Below are positions 1 through 14,658 of a stretch of 64,000 nt of DNA, piece by piece; within the stretch, counting starts at the first letter, position 1, and the number at the start of each line of letters is the position of its first letter. The stretch covers positions 62,001 to 126,000 of the forward strand of contig JAYEVF010000041.1 of the NCBI GenBank assembly GCA_036346355.1. The letters are read 5' to 3'. The translations under genes were made by a program, and so were the position numbers. The notes under the pieces were generated by a model that saw nothing but the letters and a program-made list of their open reading frames with translations, was not told the origin of the DNA and made no database searches. The DNA is from Rhipidocladum racemiflorum (Eukaryota; Streptophyta; Magnoliopsida; Poales; Poaceae).

Positions 1-1834
1 CAGAATTAACTTACGATGTTCGCTTGTGCGTTTCAGCACAATTCTGCATTCATTTTGAATACGTCCGAGTGAGTGCGAAACATCCCTCCGCGACGGGTCA
101 CAAGGGGTACTGCAAGCTGCGTCCGAATGAAAACGATGCACGAAACGAAACTCGTTGTCAAACTCCCCGAATGGGCTTCATATGCGCCCTAGACCGTTTC
201 AGCAAGCATTTCGAGTACGTCCGGCTCGAAGCGAAACTATCATGCACAATGGGTCTCTAATGGTAATGTAAACTACACGCTGCAAGAATGGTGCAAAAGA
301 AAACATTGTTCCAAACACGCCGAATGAACTTCATATATGCCCAAGCACATTTCGGCATGCGTTTTGAATCTTTCCGAGTCGTGTGAAACATTCCTTCGCG
401 ACGAGTACTGTATGGTGCAAGGATTTTCACAAGAAAACGACGCATAAGATGAAGCTGAGTGCCAATCAACCAGAATGGACTTCATGTCTGCCGTAGCTCA
501 TTTTAGCGAGCAATTTGGGCTCATCCGTGTCGGTGTGAAACCTACAGGACAAATGGTACTACAAGTCACGTTCGTACCAGAACGAGTACGAAAAGAAAGC
601 TTGTGGCAGACACCCTGAATAGAGTTGATGTGTGCCCAAGCTCAATTCGCATGCATTTCTGTTGCATCCAGGTCGATGCAAAACATTTCTCCGCGATAGG
701 TGCCAACGGGTACTGCAAGCTGCGTGCGTATCAAATCGATGCACGAAAGGAAAATGTAGGCCAAACTGCGCGAGTGGACATTCCATGCATTGCTGCTACA
801 GTTCTGCATTCATTTCGAATACGTCCGAGTGAGTGTGGAAACATCCCTCCGCGACGGGTCGCAAGGTGTTCTGCAAGCTGCGTTCGGACGGAAGCGAAGC
901 ACGAAAGGAAAATTGGTGTCAAACTCCCCGAATGGACTTCATATATGCCCTATCCCATTTCGACAAGCATTTCGAGTACGTCCGAGTCGATGCGAAATAT
1001 TCATGCACGATGGGTCCCTAATGGTACTGTAAACTACACGCGTACCAAAACGGTGCACGACACGAAACTTCGTTCCAATCATGCCGAATGAACTTCATAT
1101 TTGCCCAGGCACATTCCGGCATGCATTTCGAGTCCGTCCGAGTTGTTGTGAAACATTTCTCCGCGTTGAGCACGAACGAATGCAACAAGCGGCGCCCGTT
1201 CGAAAACGTTGCACGAGATGAAACTGAGTGCGAAACACATCGAGTGGACTTCATATGTGCTTCCACTCATTTCGGCATGCATTTCGAATATGTCCGAGTC
1301 GGTGTCAAATGTTCCACCACGACGGGTTCCCACGGGTAATAAAAGCTGAATACAAACGAAACCGATGCACGAAACAGAACCGAGTGCCAGACACCCCGGA
1401 AGAACTTATGATGTTTGCTAGTGCTTTTCATCATTTGTATCGAATCCATTCGAGTAGGTCTGAAACATTCCTCCACGACGCGTCCCAACGGGCACTGCAG
1501 CGGAAGCAATTCGAAAATGAAAATGATGCACGAAATGACACATTGTGGCAAACACCACGGACGCCGAAAATGATGCACGAAATGGAACATTATGGCAAGC
1601 ACCTTACGCGCTGCAACCTAGCACGCCAAAATGAAACATTGCGACACGAAACGAAAACGGTGAATGAAATGAAGCCGGGTGCCAAACACACCGAATGCAA
1701 TTCATATGTGTTGTAACTCATTTAGGCATGCTTTTCGAATCCGTCCGAGTCGCCGTGAAATATTCCACAACGACGAGTTCCTAAACTGAAAAAATCGAAA
1801 GCGATGCACGAAACGAAACTGAGTGCCAAACACC
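1..1834 (+). repeat. HOR copy A1
   Basis: First unit, 1,834 bp, starting at the chosen phase. Private variants include actatcatgcacaatgggtc near 237 and cacgctgcaagaatgg near 277, where most copies read cacgcgtacaag. It carries catttcgacaag near 957, shared with A3 and the right-hand blocks; the other A copies read catttcaacaag. Confidence 0.9.
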
Positions 1835-3661
1835 CAGAATTAACTTACGATGTTCGCTTGTGCGTTTCAGCACAATTCTGCATTCATTTTGAATACGTCC
1901 GAGTGAGTGCGAAACATCCCTCCGCGACGGGTCACAAGGGGTACTGCAAGCTGCGTCCGAATGAAAACGATGCACGAAACGAAACTCGTTGTCAAACTCC
2001 CCGAATGGGCTTCATATGCGCCCTAGACCGTTTCAGCAAGCATTTCGAGTACGTCCGGCTCGAACCGAAACATTCATGCACAATGGGTCCCTAATGGTAA
2101 TGTAAACTACACGCGTACAAGAATGGTGCAAAAAAGAAAACATTGTTCCAAACACGCCGAATGAACTTCATATATGCCCAAGCACATTTCGGCATGCGTT
2201 TTGAATCTTTCCGAGTCGTGTGAAACATTCCTTCGCGACGAGTACTGTATGGTGCAAGGATTTTCACAAGAAAACGACGCATAAGATGAAGCTGAGTGCC
2301 AATCAACCAGAATGGACTTCATGTCTGCCGTAGCTCATTTTAGCGAGCAATTTGGGCTCATCCGTGTCGGTGTGAAACCTACAGGACAAATGGTATTACA
2401 AGTCACGTTCGTACCAGAACGAGTACGAAAAAGCTTGTGGCAGACACCCTGAATAGAGTTCATATGTGCCCAAGCTCAATTCGCATGCATTTCTGTTGCA
2501 TCCAGGTCGATGCAAAACATTTCTCCGCGATAGGTGCCAACGGGTACTGCAAGCTGCGTGCGTATCAAAACGATGCACGAAAGGAAAATGTAGGCCAAAC
2601 TGCGCGAGTGGACATTCCATGCATTGCTGCTACAGTTCTGCATTCATTTCGAATACGTCCGAGTGAGTGTGGAAACATCCCTCCGCGACGGGTCGCAAGG
2701 TGTTCTGCAAGCTGCGTTCGGACGGAAGCGAAGCACGAAAGGAAAATTGGTGTCAAACTCCCCGAATGGACTTCATATATGCCCTATCCCATTTCAACAA
2801 GCATTTCGAGTACGTCCGAGTCGATGCGAAATATTCATGCACGATGGGTCCCTAATGGTACTGTAAACTACATGCGTACCAAAACGGTGCACGACACGAA
2901 ACTTCGTTCCAATCATGCCGAATGAACTTCATATTTGCCCAGGCACATTCCGGCATGCATTTCGAGTCCGTCCGAGTTGTTGTGAAACATTTCTCCGCGT
3001 TGAGCACGAACGAATGCAACAAGCGGCGCCCGTTCGAAAACGTTGCACGAGATGAAACTGAGTGCGAAACACATCGAGTGGACTTCATATGTGCTTCCAC
3101 TCATTTCGGCATGCATTTCGAATATGTCCGAGTCGGTGTCAAATGTTCCACCACGACGGGTTCCCACGGGTAATAAAAGCTGAATACAAACGAAACCGAT
3201 GCACGAAACAGAACCGAGTGCCAGACACCCCGGAAGAACTTATGATGTTTGCTAGTGCTTTTCATCATTTGTATCGAATCCATTCGAGTAGGTCTGAAAC
3301 ATTCCTCCACGACGCGTCCCAACGGGCACTGCAGCGGAAGCAATTCGAAAATGAAAATGATGCACGAAATGACACATTGTGGCAAACACCACGGACGCCG
3401 AAAATGATGCACGAAATGGAACATTATGGCAAGCACCTTACGCGCTGCAACCTAGCACGCCAAAATGAAACATTGCGACACGAAACGAAAACGGTGAATG
3501 AAATGAAGCCGGGTGCCAAACACACCGAATGCAATTCATATGTGTTGTAACTCATTTAGGCATGCTTTTCGAATCCGTCCGAGTCGCCGTGAAATATTCC
3601 ACAACGACGAGTTCCTAAACTGAAAAAATCGAAAGCGAAACGAAACTGAGTGCCAAACACC
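1835..3661 (+). repeat. HOR copy A2
   Basis: Unit of 1,827 bp. It lacks seven bases (gatgcac) near 3637, a deletion shared with A5 and A6. It reads gagttcatatgtgccc near 2457 where other copies of this array read gagttgatgtgtgccc. Confidence 0.9.
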
Positions 3662-5498
3662 CAGAATTAACTTACGATGTTCGCTTGTGCGTTTCAGCAC
3701 AATTCTGCATTCATTTTGAATACGTCCGAGTGAGTGCGAAACATCCCTCCGCGACGGGTCACAAGGGGTACTGCAAGCTGCGTCCGAATGAAAACGATGC
3801 ACGAAACGAAACTCGTTGTCAAACTCCCCGAATGGGCTTCATATGCGCCCTAGACCGTTTCAGCAAGCATTTCGAGTACGTCCGGCTCGAACCGAAACAT
3901 TCATGCACAATGGGTCCCTAATGGTAATGTAAACTACACGCTGCACAAGAATGGTGCAAAAAGAAAACATTGTTCCAAACACGCCGAATGAACTTCATAT
4001 ATGCCCAAGCACATTTCGCATGCTTTGAATCTTTCCGAGTCGTGTGAAACATTCCTTCGCGACGAGTACTGTATGGTGAAAGGATTTTCACAAGAAAACG
4101 ACGCATAAGATGAAGCTGAGTGCCAATCAACCAGAATGGACTTCATGTCTGCCGTAGCTCATTTTAGCGAGCAATTTGGGCTCATCCGTGTCGGTGTGAA
4201 ACCTACAGGACAAATGGTATTACAAGTCACGTTCGTACCAGAACGAGTACGAAAAGAAAGCTTGTGGCAGACACCCTGAATAGAGTTGATGTGTGCCCAA
4301 GCTCAATTCGGCATGCATTTCTGTTGCATCCAGGTCGATGCAAAACATTTCTCCGCGATAGGTGCCAAAGGGTACTGCAAGCTGCGTGCGTATCAAAACG
4401 ATGCACGAAAGGAAAATGTAGGCCAAACTGCACGAGTGGACATTCCATGCATTGCTGCTACAGTTCTGCATTCATTTCGAATACGTCCGAGTGAGTGTGG
4501 AAACGTCCCTCCGCGACGGGTCGCAAGGTGTTCTGCAAGCTGCGTTCGGACGGAAGCGAAGCACGAAAGGAAAATTGGTGTCAAACTCCCCGAATGGACT
4601 TCATATATGCCCTATCCCATTTCGACAAGCATTTCGAGTACGTCCGAGTCGATGCGAAATATTCATGCACGATGGGTCCCTAATGGTACTGTAAACTACA
4701 CGCTGCGTACCAAAACGGTGCACGACACGAAACTTCGTTCCAATCATGCCGAATGAACTTCATATTTGCCCAGGCACATTCCGGCATGCATTTCGAGTCC
4801 GTCCGAGTTGTTGTGAAACATTTCTCCGCGTTGAGCACGAACGAATGCAACAAGCGGCGCCCGTTCGAAAACGTTGCATGAAACTGAGTGCGAAACACAT
4901 CGAGTGGACTTCATATGTGCTTCCACTCATTTCGGCATGCATTTCGAATATGTCCGAGTCGGTGTCAAATGTTCCACCACGACGGGTTCCCACGGGTAAT
5001 AAAAGCTGAATACAAACGAAACCGATGCATCTAAACAGAACCGAGTGCCAGACACCCCGGAAGAACTTATGATGTTTGCTAGTGCTTTTCATCATTTGTA
5101 TCGAATCCATTCGAGTAGGTCTGAAACATTCCTCCGCAGCCCAGCGTCCCAACGGGCACTGCAGCGGAAGCAATTCGAAAATGAAAATGATGCACGAAAT
5201 GACACATTGTGGCAAACACCACGGACGCCGAAAATGATGCACGAAATGGAACATTATGGCAAGCACCTTACGCGCTGCAACCTAGCACGCCAAAATGAAA
5301 CATTGCGACACGAAACGAAAACGGTGAATGAAATGAAGCCGGGTGCCAAACACACCGAATGCAATTCATATGTGTTGTAACTCATTTAGGCATGCTTTTC
5401 GAATCCGTCCGAGTCGCCGTGAAATATTCCACAACGACGAGTTCCTAAACTGAAAAAATCGAAAGCGATGCACGAAACGAAACTGAGTGCCAAACACC
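3662..5498 (+). repeat. HOR copy A3
   Basis: Unit of 1,837 bp. Variants include cctccgcagcccagcgtccc near 5132 in place of cctccacgacgcgtccc, gatgcatctaaacag near 5025, and loss of seven bases near 4877 (gttgcatgaaactg). Confidence 0.9.
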
Positions 5499-7331
5499 CA
5501 GAATTAACTTACGATGTTCGCTTGTGCGTTTCAGCACAATTCTGCATTCATTTTGAATACGTCCGAGTGAGTGCGAAACATCCCTCCGCGACGGGTCACA
5601 AGGGGTACTGCAAGCTGCGTCCGAATGAAAACGATGCACGAAACGAAACTCGTTGTCAAACTCCCCGAATGGGCTTCATATGCGCCTAGACCGTTTCAGC
5701 AAGCATTTCGAGTACGTCCGGCTCGAACCGAAACATTCATGCACAATGGGTCCCTAATGGTAATGTAAACTACACGCGTACAAGAATGGTGCAAAAAAGA
5801 AAACATTGTTCCAAACACACCGAATGAACTTCATATATGCCCAAGCACATATCGGCATGAGGTTTGAATCTTTCCGAGTCGTGTGAAACATTCCTTCGCG
5901 ACGAGTACTGTATGGTGCAAGGATTTTCACAAGAAAACGACGCATAAGATGAAGCTGAGTGCCAATCAACCAGAATGGACTTCATTTCTGCCGTAGCTCA
6001 TTTTAGCGAGCAATTTGGGCTCATCCGTGTCGGTGTGAAACCTACAGGACAAATGGTACTACAAGTCACGTTCGTACCAGAACGAGTACGAAAAGAAAGC
6101 TTGTGGCAGACACCCTGAATAGAGTTGATGTGTGCCCAAGCTCAATTCGGCATGCATTTCTGTTGCATCCAGGTCGATGCAAAACATTTCTCCGCGATAG
6201 GTGCCAACGGGTACTGCAAGCTGCGTGCGTATCAAAACGATGCACGAAAGGAAAATGTAGGCCAAACTGCGCGAGTGGACATTCCATGCATTGCTGCTAC
6301 AGTTCTGCATTCATTTCGAATACGTCCGAGTGAGTGTGGAAACATCCCTCCGCGACGGGTCGCAAGGTGTTCTGCAAGCTGCGTTCGGACGGAAGCGAAG
6401 CACGAAAGGAAAATTGGTGTCAAACTCCCCGAATGGACTTCATATATGCCCTATCCCATTTCAACAAGCATTTCGAGTACGTCCGAGTCGATGCGAAATA
6501 TTCATGCACGATGGGTCCCTAATGGTACTGTAAACTACATGCGTACCAAAACGGTGCACGACACGAAACTTCGTTCCAATCATGCCGAATGAACTTCATA
6601 TTTGCCCAGGCACATTCCGGCATGCATTTCGAGTCCGTCCGAGTTGTTGTGAAACATTTCTCCGCGTTGAGCACGAACGAATGCAACAAGCGGCGCCCGT
6701 TCGAAAACGTTGCACGAGATGAAACTGAGTGCGAAACACATCGAGTGGACTTCATATGTGCTTCCACTCATTTCGGCATGCATTTCGAATATGTCCGAGT
6801 CGGTGTCAAATGTTCCACCACGACGGGTTCCCACGGGTAATAAAAGCTGAATACAAACGAATCCGCTGCACGAAACAGAACCGAGTGCCAGACACCCCGG
6901 AAGAACTTATGATGTTTGCTAGTGCTTTTCATCATTTGTATCGAATCCATTCGAGTAGGTCTGAAACATTCCTCCACGACGCGTCCCAACGGGCACTGCA
7001 GCGGAAGCAATTGAATGAAAATGATGCACGAAATGACACATTGTGGCAAACACCACGGACGCCGAAAATGATGCACGAAATGGAACATTATGGCAAGCAC
7101 CTTACGCGCTGCAACCTAGCACGCCAAAATGAAACATTGCGACCTAAACGAAAACGGTGAATGAAATGAAGCCGGGTGCCAAACACACCGAATGCAATTC
7201 ATATGTGTTGTAACTCATTTAGGCATGCTTTTCGAATCCGTCCGAGTCGCCGTGAAATATTCCACAACGACGAAGTTCCTAAACTGAAAAATCGAAGCGA
7301 TGCATCGAAACGAAACTGAGTGCCAAACACC
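5499..7331 (+). repeat. HOR copy A4
   Basis: Unit of 1,833 bp. The tail has several small changes close together: aagcaattgaatgaaaatg near 7006, gcgacctaaacg near 7140 and gatgcatcgaaacg near 7299. Confidence 0.9.
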
Positions 7332-9157
7332 CAGAATTAACTTACGATGTTAAACATGCGTTTCAGCACAATTCTGCATTCATTTTGAATACGTCCGAGT
7401 GAGTGCGAAACATCCCTCCGCGACGGGTCACAAGGGGTACTGCAAGCTGCGTCCGAATCAAAACGATGCACGAAAGAAACTCGTTGTCAAACTCCCCGAA
7501 TGGGCTTCATATGCGCCCTAGACCGTTTCAGCAAGCATTTCGAGTACGTCCGGCTCGAACCGAAACATTCATGCACAATGGGTCCCTAATGGTAATGTAA
7601 ACTACACGCGTACAAGAATGGTGCAAAAAAAAACATTGTTCCAAACATGCCGAATGAACTTCATGTATGCCCAAGCACATTTCGCATGCGTTTTGAATCT
7701 TTCCGAGTCGTGTGAAACATTCCTTCGCGACGAGTACTGTATGGTGCAAGGATTTTCACAAGAAAACGACGCATAAGATGAAGCTGAGTGCCAATCAACC
7801 AGAATGGACTTCATTTCTGCCGTAGCTCATTTTAGCGAGCAATTTGGGCTCATCCGTGTCGGTGTGAAACCTACAGGACAAATGGTACTACAAGTCACGT
7901 TCGTACCAGAACGAGTACGAAAAGAAAGCTTGTGGCAGACACCCTGAATAGAGTTGATGTGTGCCCAAGCTCAATTCGGCATGCATTTCTGTTGCATCCA
8001 GGTCGATGCAAAACATTTCTCCGCGATAGGTGCCAACGGGTACTGCAAGCTGCGTGCGTATCAAAACGATGCACGAAAGGAAAATGTAGGCCAAACTGCG
8101 CGAGTGGACATTCCATGCATTGCTGCTACAGTTCTGCATTCATTTCGAATACGTCCGAGTGAGTGTGGAAACATCCCTCCGCGACGGGTCGCAAGGTGTT
8201 CTGCAAGCTGCGTTCGGACGGAAGCGAAGCACGAAAGGAAAATTGGTGTCAAACTCCCCGAATGGACTTCATATATGCCCTATCCCATTTCAACAAGCAT
8301 TTCGAGTACGTCCGAGTCGATGCGAAATATTCATGCACGATGGGTCCCTAATGGTACTGTAAACTACACGCGTACCAAAACGGTGCACGACACGAAACTT
8401 CGTTCCAATCATGCCGAATGAACTTCATATTTGCCCAGGCACATTCCGGCATGCATTTCGAGTCCGTCCGAGTTGTTGTGAAACATTTCTCCGCGTTGAG
8501 CACGAACGAATGCAACAAGCGGCGCCCGTTCGAAAACGTTGCACGAGATGAAACTGAGTGCGAAACACATCGAGTGGACTTCATATGTGCTTCCACTCAT
8601 TTCGGCATGCATTTCGAATATGTCCGAGTCGGTGTCAAATGTTCCACCACGACGGGTTCCCACGGGTAATAAAAGCTGAATACAAACGAAACCGATGCAC
8701 GAAACAGAACCGAGTGCCAGACACCCCGGAAGAACTTATGATGTTTGCTAGTGCTTTTCATCATTTGTATCGAATCCATTCGAGTAGGTCTGAAACATTC
8801 CTCCACGACGCGTCCCAACGGGCACTGCAGCGGAAGCAATTCGAAAATGAAAATGATGCACGAAATGACACATTGTGGCAAACACCACGGACGCCGAAAA
8901 TGATGCACGAAATGGAACATTATGGCAAGCACCTTACGCGCTGCAACCTAGCACGCCAAAATGAAACATTGCGACACGAAACGAAAACGGTGAATGAAAT
9001 GAAGCCGGGTGCCAAACACACCGAATGCAATTCATATGTGTTGTAACTCATTTAGGCATGCTTTTCGAATCCGTCCGAGTCGCCGTGAAATATTCCACAA
9101 CGACGAGTTCCTAAGCTGAAAAAATCGAAAGCGAAACGAAACTGAGTGCCAAACACC
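7332..9157 (+). repeat. HOR copy A5
   Basis: Unit of 1,826 bp. It opens with gatgttaaacatgcg near 7347, where the standard copy reads gatgttcgcttgtgcg, and ends with the seven-base deletion shared with A2 and A6. Confidence 0.9.
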
Positions 9158-10987
9158 CAGAATTAACTTACGATGTTCGCTTGTGCGTTTCAGCACAATT
9201 CTGCATTCATTTTGAATACGTCCGAGTGAGTGCGAAACATCCCTCCGCGACGGGTCACAAGGGGTACTGCAAGCTGCGTCCGAATGAAAACGATGCACGA
9301 AACGAAACTCGTTGTCAAACTCCCCGAATGGGCTTCATATGCGCCCTAGACCGTTTCAGCAAGCATTTCGAGTACGTCCGGCTCGAACCGAAACATTCAT
9401 GCACAATGGGTCCCTAATGGTATTGTAAACTACACGATGACCAGAATTGTGCATAAAAGAAAACATTGTTCCAAACACGCCTAATGAACTTCATATATGC
9501 CCAAGCACATTTCGGAATGCGTTTTGAATCTTTCCGAGTCGTGTGAAACATTCCTTCGCGACGAGTACTGTATGGTGCAAGGATTTTCACAAGAAAACGA
9601 CGCATAAGATGAAGCTGAGTGCCAATCAACCAGAATGGACTTCATTTCTGCCGTAGCTCATTTTAGCGAGCAATTTGGGCTCATCCGTGTCGGTGTGAAA
9701 CCTACAGGACAAATGGTACTACAAGTCACGTTCGTACCAGAACGAGTACGAAAAGAAAGCTTGTGGCAGACACCCTGAATAGAGTTGATGTGTGCCCAAG
9801 CTCAATTCGGCATGCATTTCTGTTGCATCCAGGTCGATGCAAAACATTTCTCCGCGATAGGTGCCAACGGGTACTGCAAGCTGCGTGCGTATCAAAACGA
9901 TGCACGAAAGGAAAATGTAGGCCAAACTGCGCGAGTGGACATTCCATGCATTGCTGCTACAGTTCTGCATTCATTTCGAATACGTCCGAGTGAGTGTGGA
10001 AACATCCCTCCGCGACGGGTCGCAAGGTGTTCTGCAAGCTGCGTTCGGACGGAAGCGAAGCACGAAAGGAAAATTGGTGTCAAACTCCCCGAATGGACTT
10101 CATATATGCCCTATCCCATTTCAACAAGCATTTCGAGTACGTCCGAGTCGATGCGAAATATTCATGCACGATGGGTCCCTAATGGTACTGTAAACTACAC
10201 GCGTACCAAAACGGTGCACAACACGAAACTTCGTTCCAATCATGCCGAATGAACTTCATATTTGCCCAGGCACATTCCGGCATGCATTTCGAGTCCGTCC
10301 GAGTTGTTGTGAAACATTTCTCCGCGTTGAGCACGAACGAATGCAACAAGCGGCGCCCGTTCGAAAACGTTGCACGAGATGAAACTGAGTGCGAAACACA
10401 TCGAGTGGACTTCATATGTGCTTCCACTCATTTCGGCATGCATTTCGAATATGTCCGAGTCGGTGTCAAATGTTCCACCACGACGGGTTCCCACGGGTAA
10501 TAAAAGCTGAATACAAACGAAACCGATGCATCTAAACAGAACCGAGTGCCAGACACCGGAAGAACTTATGATGTTTGCTAGTGCTTTTCATCATTTGTAT
10601 CGAATCCATTCGAGTAGGTCTGAAACATTCCTCCACGACGCGCGTCCCAACGGGCACTGCAGCGAAGCAATTCGAAATGAAAATGATGCACGAAATGACA
10701 CATTGTGGCAAACACCACGGACGCCGAAAATGATGCACGAAATGGAACATAATGGCAAGCACCTTACGCGCTGCAACCTAGCACGCCAAAATGAAACATT
10801 GCGACACGAAACGAAAACGGTGAATGAAATGAATCCGTGTGACAAACACACCGAATGCAATTCATATGTGTTGTAACTCATTTAGGCATGCTTTTCGAAT
10901 CCGTCCGAGTCGCCGTGAAATATTCCACAACGACGAGTTCCTAAACTGAAAAAATCGAAAGCGAAACGAAACTGAGTGCCAAACACC
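9158..10987 (+). repeat. HOR copy A6
   Basis: Unit of 1,830 bp. A private stretch near 9434-9460 reads cacgatgaccagaattgtg. The tail has gatgcatctaaacag near 10526, a variant shared with A3, and the seven-base deletion of A2 and A5. Confidence 0.9.
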
Positions 10988-12823
10988 CAGAATTAACTTA
11001 CGATGTTCGCTTGTGCGTTTCAGCACAATTCTGCATTCATTTTGAATACGTCCGAGTGAGTGCGAAACATCCCTCCGCGACGGGTCACAAGGGTACTGCA
11101 AGCTGCGTCCGAATGAAAACGATGCACGAAACGAAACTCGTTGTCAAACTCCCGAATGGGCTTCATATGCGCCCTAGACCGTTTCAGCAAGCATTTTGAG
11201 TACGTCCGGCTCGAACAGAAAAATTCATGCACAATGGGTCCCTAATGGTAATGTAAACTACACGCGTACTAGAATGGTGCAAAAGAAAACATTGTTCCAA
11301 ACACGCCGAATGAACTTCATATATGCCCAAGCACATTTCGCATGCGTTTTGAATCTTTCCGAGTCGTGTGAAACATTCCTTCGCGACGAGTACTGTATGG
11401 TGCAAGGATTTTCACAAGAAAACGACGCATAAGATGAAGCTGAGTGCCAATCAACCAGAATGGACTTCATTTCTGCCGTAGCTCATTTTAGCGAGCAATT
11501 TGGGCTCATCCGTGTCGGTGTGAAACCTACAGGACAAATGGTACTACAAGTCACGTTCGTACCAGAACGAGTACGAAAGAAAGCTTGTGGCAGACACCCT
11601 GAATAGAGTTGATGTGTGCCCAAGCTCAATTCGCATGCATTTCTGTTGCATCCAGGTCGATGCAAAACATTTCTCCGCGATAGGTGCCAACGGGTACTGC
11701 AAGCTGCGTGCGTATCAAAACGATGCACGAAAGGAAAATGTAGGCCAAACTGCGCGAGTGGACATTCCATGCATTGCTGCTACAGTTCTGCATTCATTTC
11801 GAATACGTCCGAGTGAGTGTGGAAACATCCCTCCGCGACGGGTCGCAAGGTGTTCTGCAAGCTGCGTTCGGACGGAAGCGAAGCACGAAAGGAAAATTGG
11901 TGTCAAACTCCCCGAATGGACTTCATATATGCCCTATCCCATTTCAACAAGCATTTCGAGTACGTCCGAGTCGATGCGAAATATTCATGCACGATGGGTC
12001 CCTAATGGTACTGTAAACTACACGCGTACCAAAACGGTGCACGACACGAAACTTCGTTCCAATCATGCCGAATGAACTTCATATTTGCCCAGGCACATTC
12101 CGGCATGCATTTCGAGTCCGTCCGAGTTGTTGTGAAACATTTCTCCGCGTTGAGCACGAACGAATGCAACAAGCGGCGCCCGTTCGAAAACGTTGCACGA
12201 GATGAAACTGAGTGCGAAACACATCGAGTGGACTTCATATGTGCTTCCACTCATTTCGGCATGCATTTCGAATATGTCCGAGTCGGTGTCAAATGTTCCA
12301 CCACGACGGGTTCCCACGGGTAATAAAAGCTGAATACAAACGAAACCGATGCACGAAACAGAACCGAGTGCCAGACACCCCGGAAGAACTTATGATGTTT
12401 GCTAGTGCTTTTCATCATTTGTATCGAATCCATTCGAGTAGGTCTGAAACATTCCTCCTCCACGACGCGTCCCAACGGGCACTGCAGCGGAAGCAATTCG
12501 AAAATGAAAATGATGCACGAAATGACACATTGTGGCAAACACCACGGACGCCGAAAATGATGCACGAAATGGAACATTATGGCAAGCACCTTACGCGCTG
12601 CAACCTAGCACGCCAAAATGAAACATTGCGACACGAAACGAAAACGGTGAATGAAATGAAGCCGGGTGCCAAACACACCGAATGCAATTCATATGTGTTG
12701 TAACTCATTTAGGCATGCTTTTCGAATCCGTCCGAGTCGCCGTGAAATATTCCACAACGACGAGTTCCTAAACTGAAAAAATCGAAAAGCGATGCACGAA
12801 AACGAAACTGAGTGCCAAACACC
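10988..12823 (+). repeat. HOR copy A7
   Basis: Unit of 1,836 bp. It has a three-base expansion, cctcctccacgacg, near 12455 and private changes near 11215 (gaacagaaaaattcatgc). Confidence 0.9.
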
Positions 12824-14658
12824 CAGAATTAACTTACGATGTTAAACATGCGTTTCAGCACAATTCTGCATTCATTTTGAATACGTCCGAGTGAGTGCGA
12901 AACATCCCTCCGCGACGGGTCACAAGGGGTACTGCAAGCTGCGTCCGAATGAAAACGATGCACGAAACGAAACTCGTTGTCAAACTCCCCGAATGGGCTT
13001 CATATGCGCCCTAGACCGTTTCAGCAAGCATTTCGAGTACGTCCGGCTCGAACCGAAACATTCATGCACAATGGGTCCCTAATGGTAATGTAAACTACAC
13101 GCTGCATACAAGAATGGTGCAAAAAAGAAAACATTGTTCCAAACACGCCGAATGAACTTCATATATGCCCAAGCACATTTCGGCATGCGTTTTGAATCTT
13201 TCCGAGTCGTGTGAAACATTCCTTCGCGACGAGTACTGTATGGTGCAAGGATTTTCACAAGAAAACGACGCATAAGATGAAGCTGAGTGCCAATCAACCA
13301 GAATGGACTTCATTTCTGCCGTAGCTCATTTTAGCGAGCAATTTGGGCTCATCCGTGTCGGTGTGAAACCTACAGGACAAATGGTACTACAAGTCACGTT
13401 CGTACCAGAACGAGTACGAAAAGAAAGCTTGTGGCAGACACCCTGAATAGAGTTGATGTGTGCCCAAGCTCAATTCGGCATGCATTTCTGTTGCATCCAG
13501 GTCGATGCAAAACATTTCTCCGCGATAGGTGCCAACGGGTACTGCAAGCTGCGTGCGTATCAAAACGATGCACGAAAGGAAAATGTAGGCCAAACTGCGC
13601 GAGTGGACATTCCATGCATTGCTGCTACAGTTCTGCATTCAGTTAGAATACGTCCGAGTGAGTGTGGAAACATCCCTCCGCGACGGGTCGCAAGGTGTTC
13701 TGCAAGCTGCGTTCGGACGGAAGCGAAGCACGAAAGGAAAATTGGTGTCAAACTCCCCGAATGGACTTCATATATGCCCTATCCCATTTCAACAAGCATT
13801 TCGAGTACGTCCGAGTCGACGCGAAATATTCATGCACGATGGGTCCCTAATGGTACTGTAAACTACACGCGTACCAAAACGGTGCACGAAACGAAACTTC
13901 GTTCCAATCATGCCGAATGAACTTCATATTTGCCCAAGCACATTCCGCATGCATTTCGAGTCCGTCCGAGTTGTTGTGAAACATTTCTCCGCGTTGAGCA
14001 CGAGCGAATGCAACAAGCGGCGCCCGTTCGGCGTTGCACGAGATGAAACTGAGTGCGAAACACATCGAGTGGACTTCATATGTGCTTCCACTCATTTCGC
14101 ATGCATTTCGAATATGTCCGAGTCGGTGTCAAATGTTCCACCACGACGGGTTCCCACGGGTAATAAAAGCTGAATACAAACGAAACCGATGCATCGAAAC
14201 AGAACCGAGTGCCAGACACCGGAAGAACTTATGATGTTTGCTAGTGCTTTTCATCATTTGTATCGAATCCATTCGAGTAGGTCTGAAACATTCCTCCACG
14301 ACGCAGCGTCCCAACGGGCACTGCAGCGAAGCAATTCGAAAATGAAAATGATGCACGAAATGACACATTGTGGCAAACACCACGGACGCCCGAAAATGAT
14401 GCACGAAATGGAACATTATGGCAAGCACCTTACGCGCTGCAACCTAGCACGCCAAAATGAAACATTGCGACCTAAACGAAAACGGTGAATGAAATGAAGC
14501 CGGTGCCAAACACACCGAATGCAATTCATATGTGTTGTAACTCATTTAGGCATGCTTTTCGAATCCGACCGAGTCGCCGTGAAAAAATCCCCAACGACGA
14601 GTTCCTAAGCTGAAAAAATCGAAAGCGATGCACGAAACGAAACTGAGTGCCAAACACC
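12824..14658 (+). repeat. HOR copy A8
   Basis: Unit of 1,835 bp, among the most divergent of block A. It reads gttaaacatgcg near 12840 like A5, gttcggcgttgc near 14027, gcgacctaaacg near 14467 like A4, and tttcgcatgc near 14096. Confidence 0.88.

Noticed and set aside
603..1091. 162-residue open frame repeated in most HOR units, and many similar frames on both strands
   Set aside because: It overlaps frames on the opposite strand, is interrupted or shifted in sister copies by 1-3 base changes, and has no recognisable domain. It is a by-product of the satellite monomer length.
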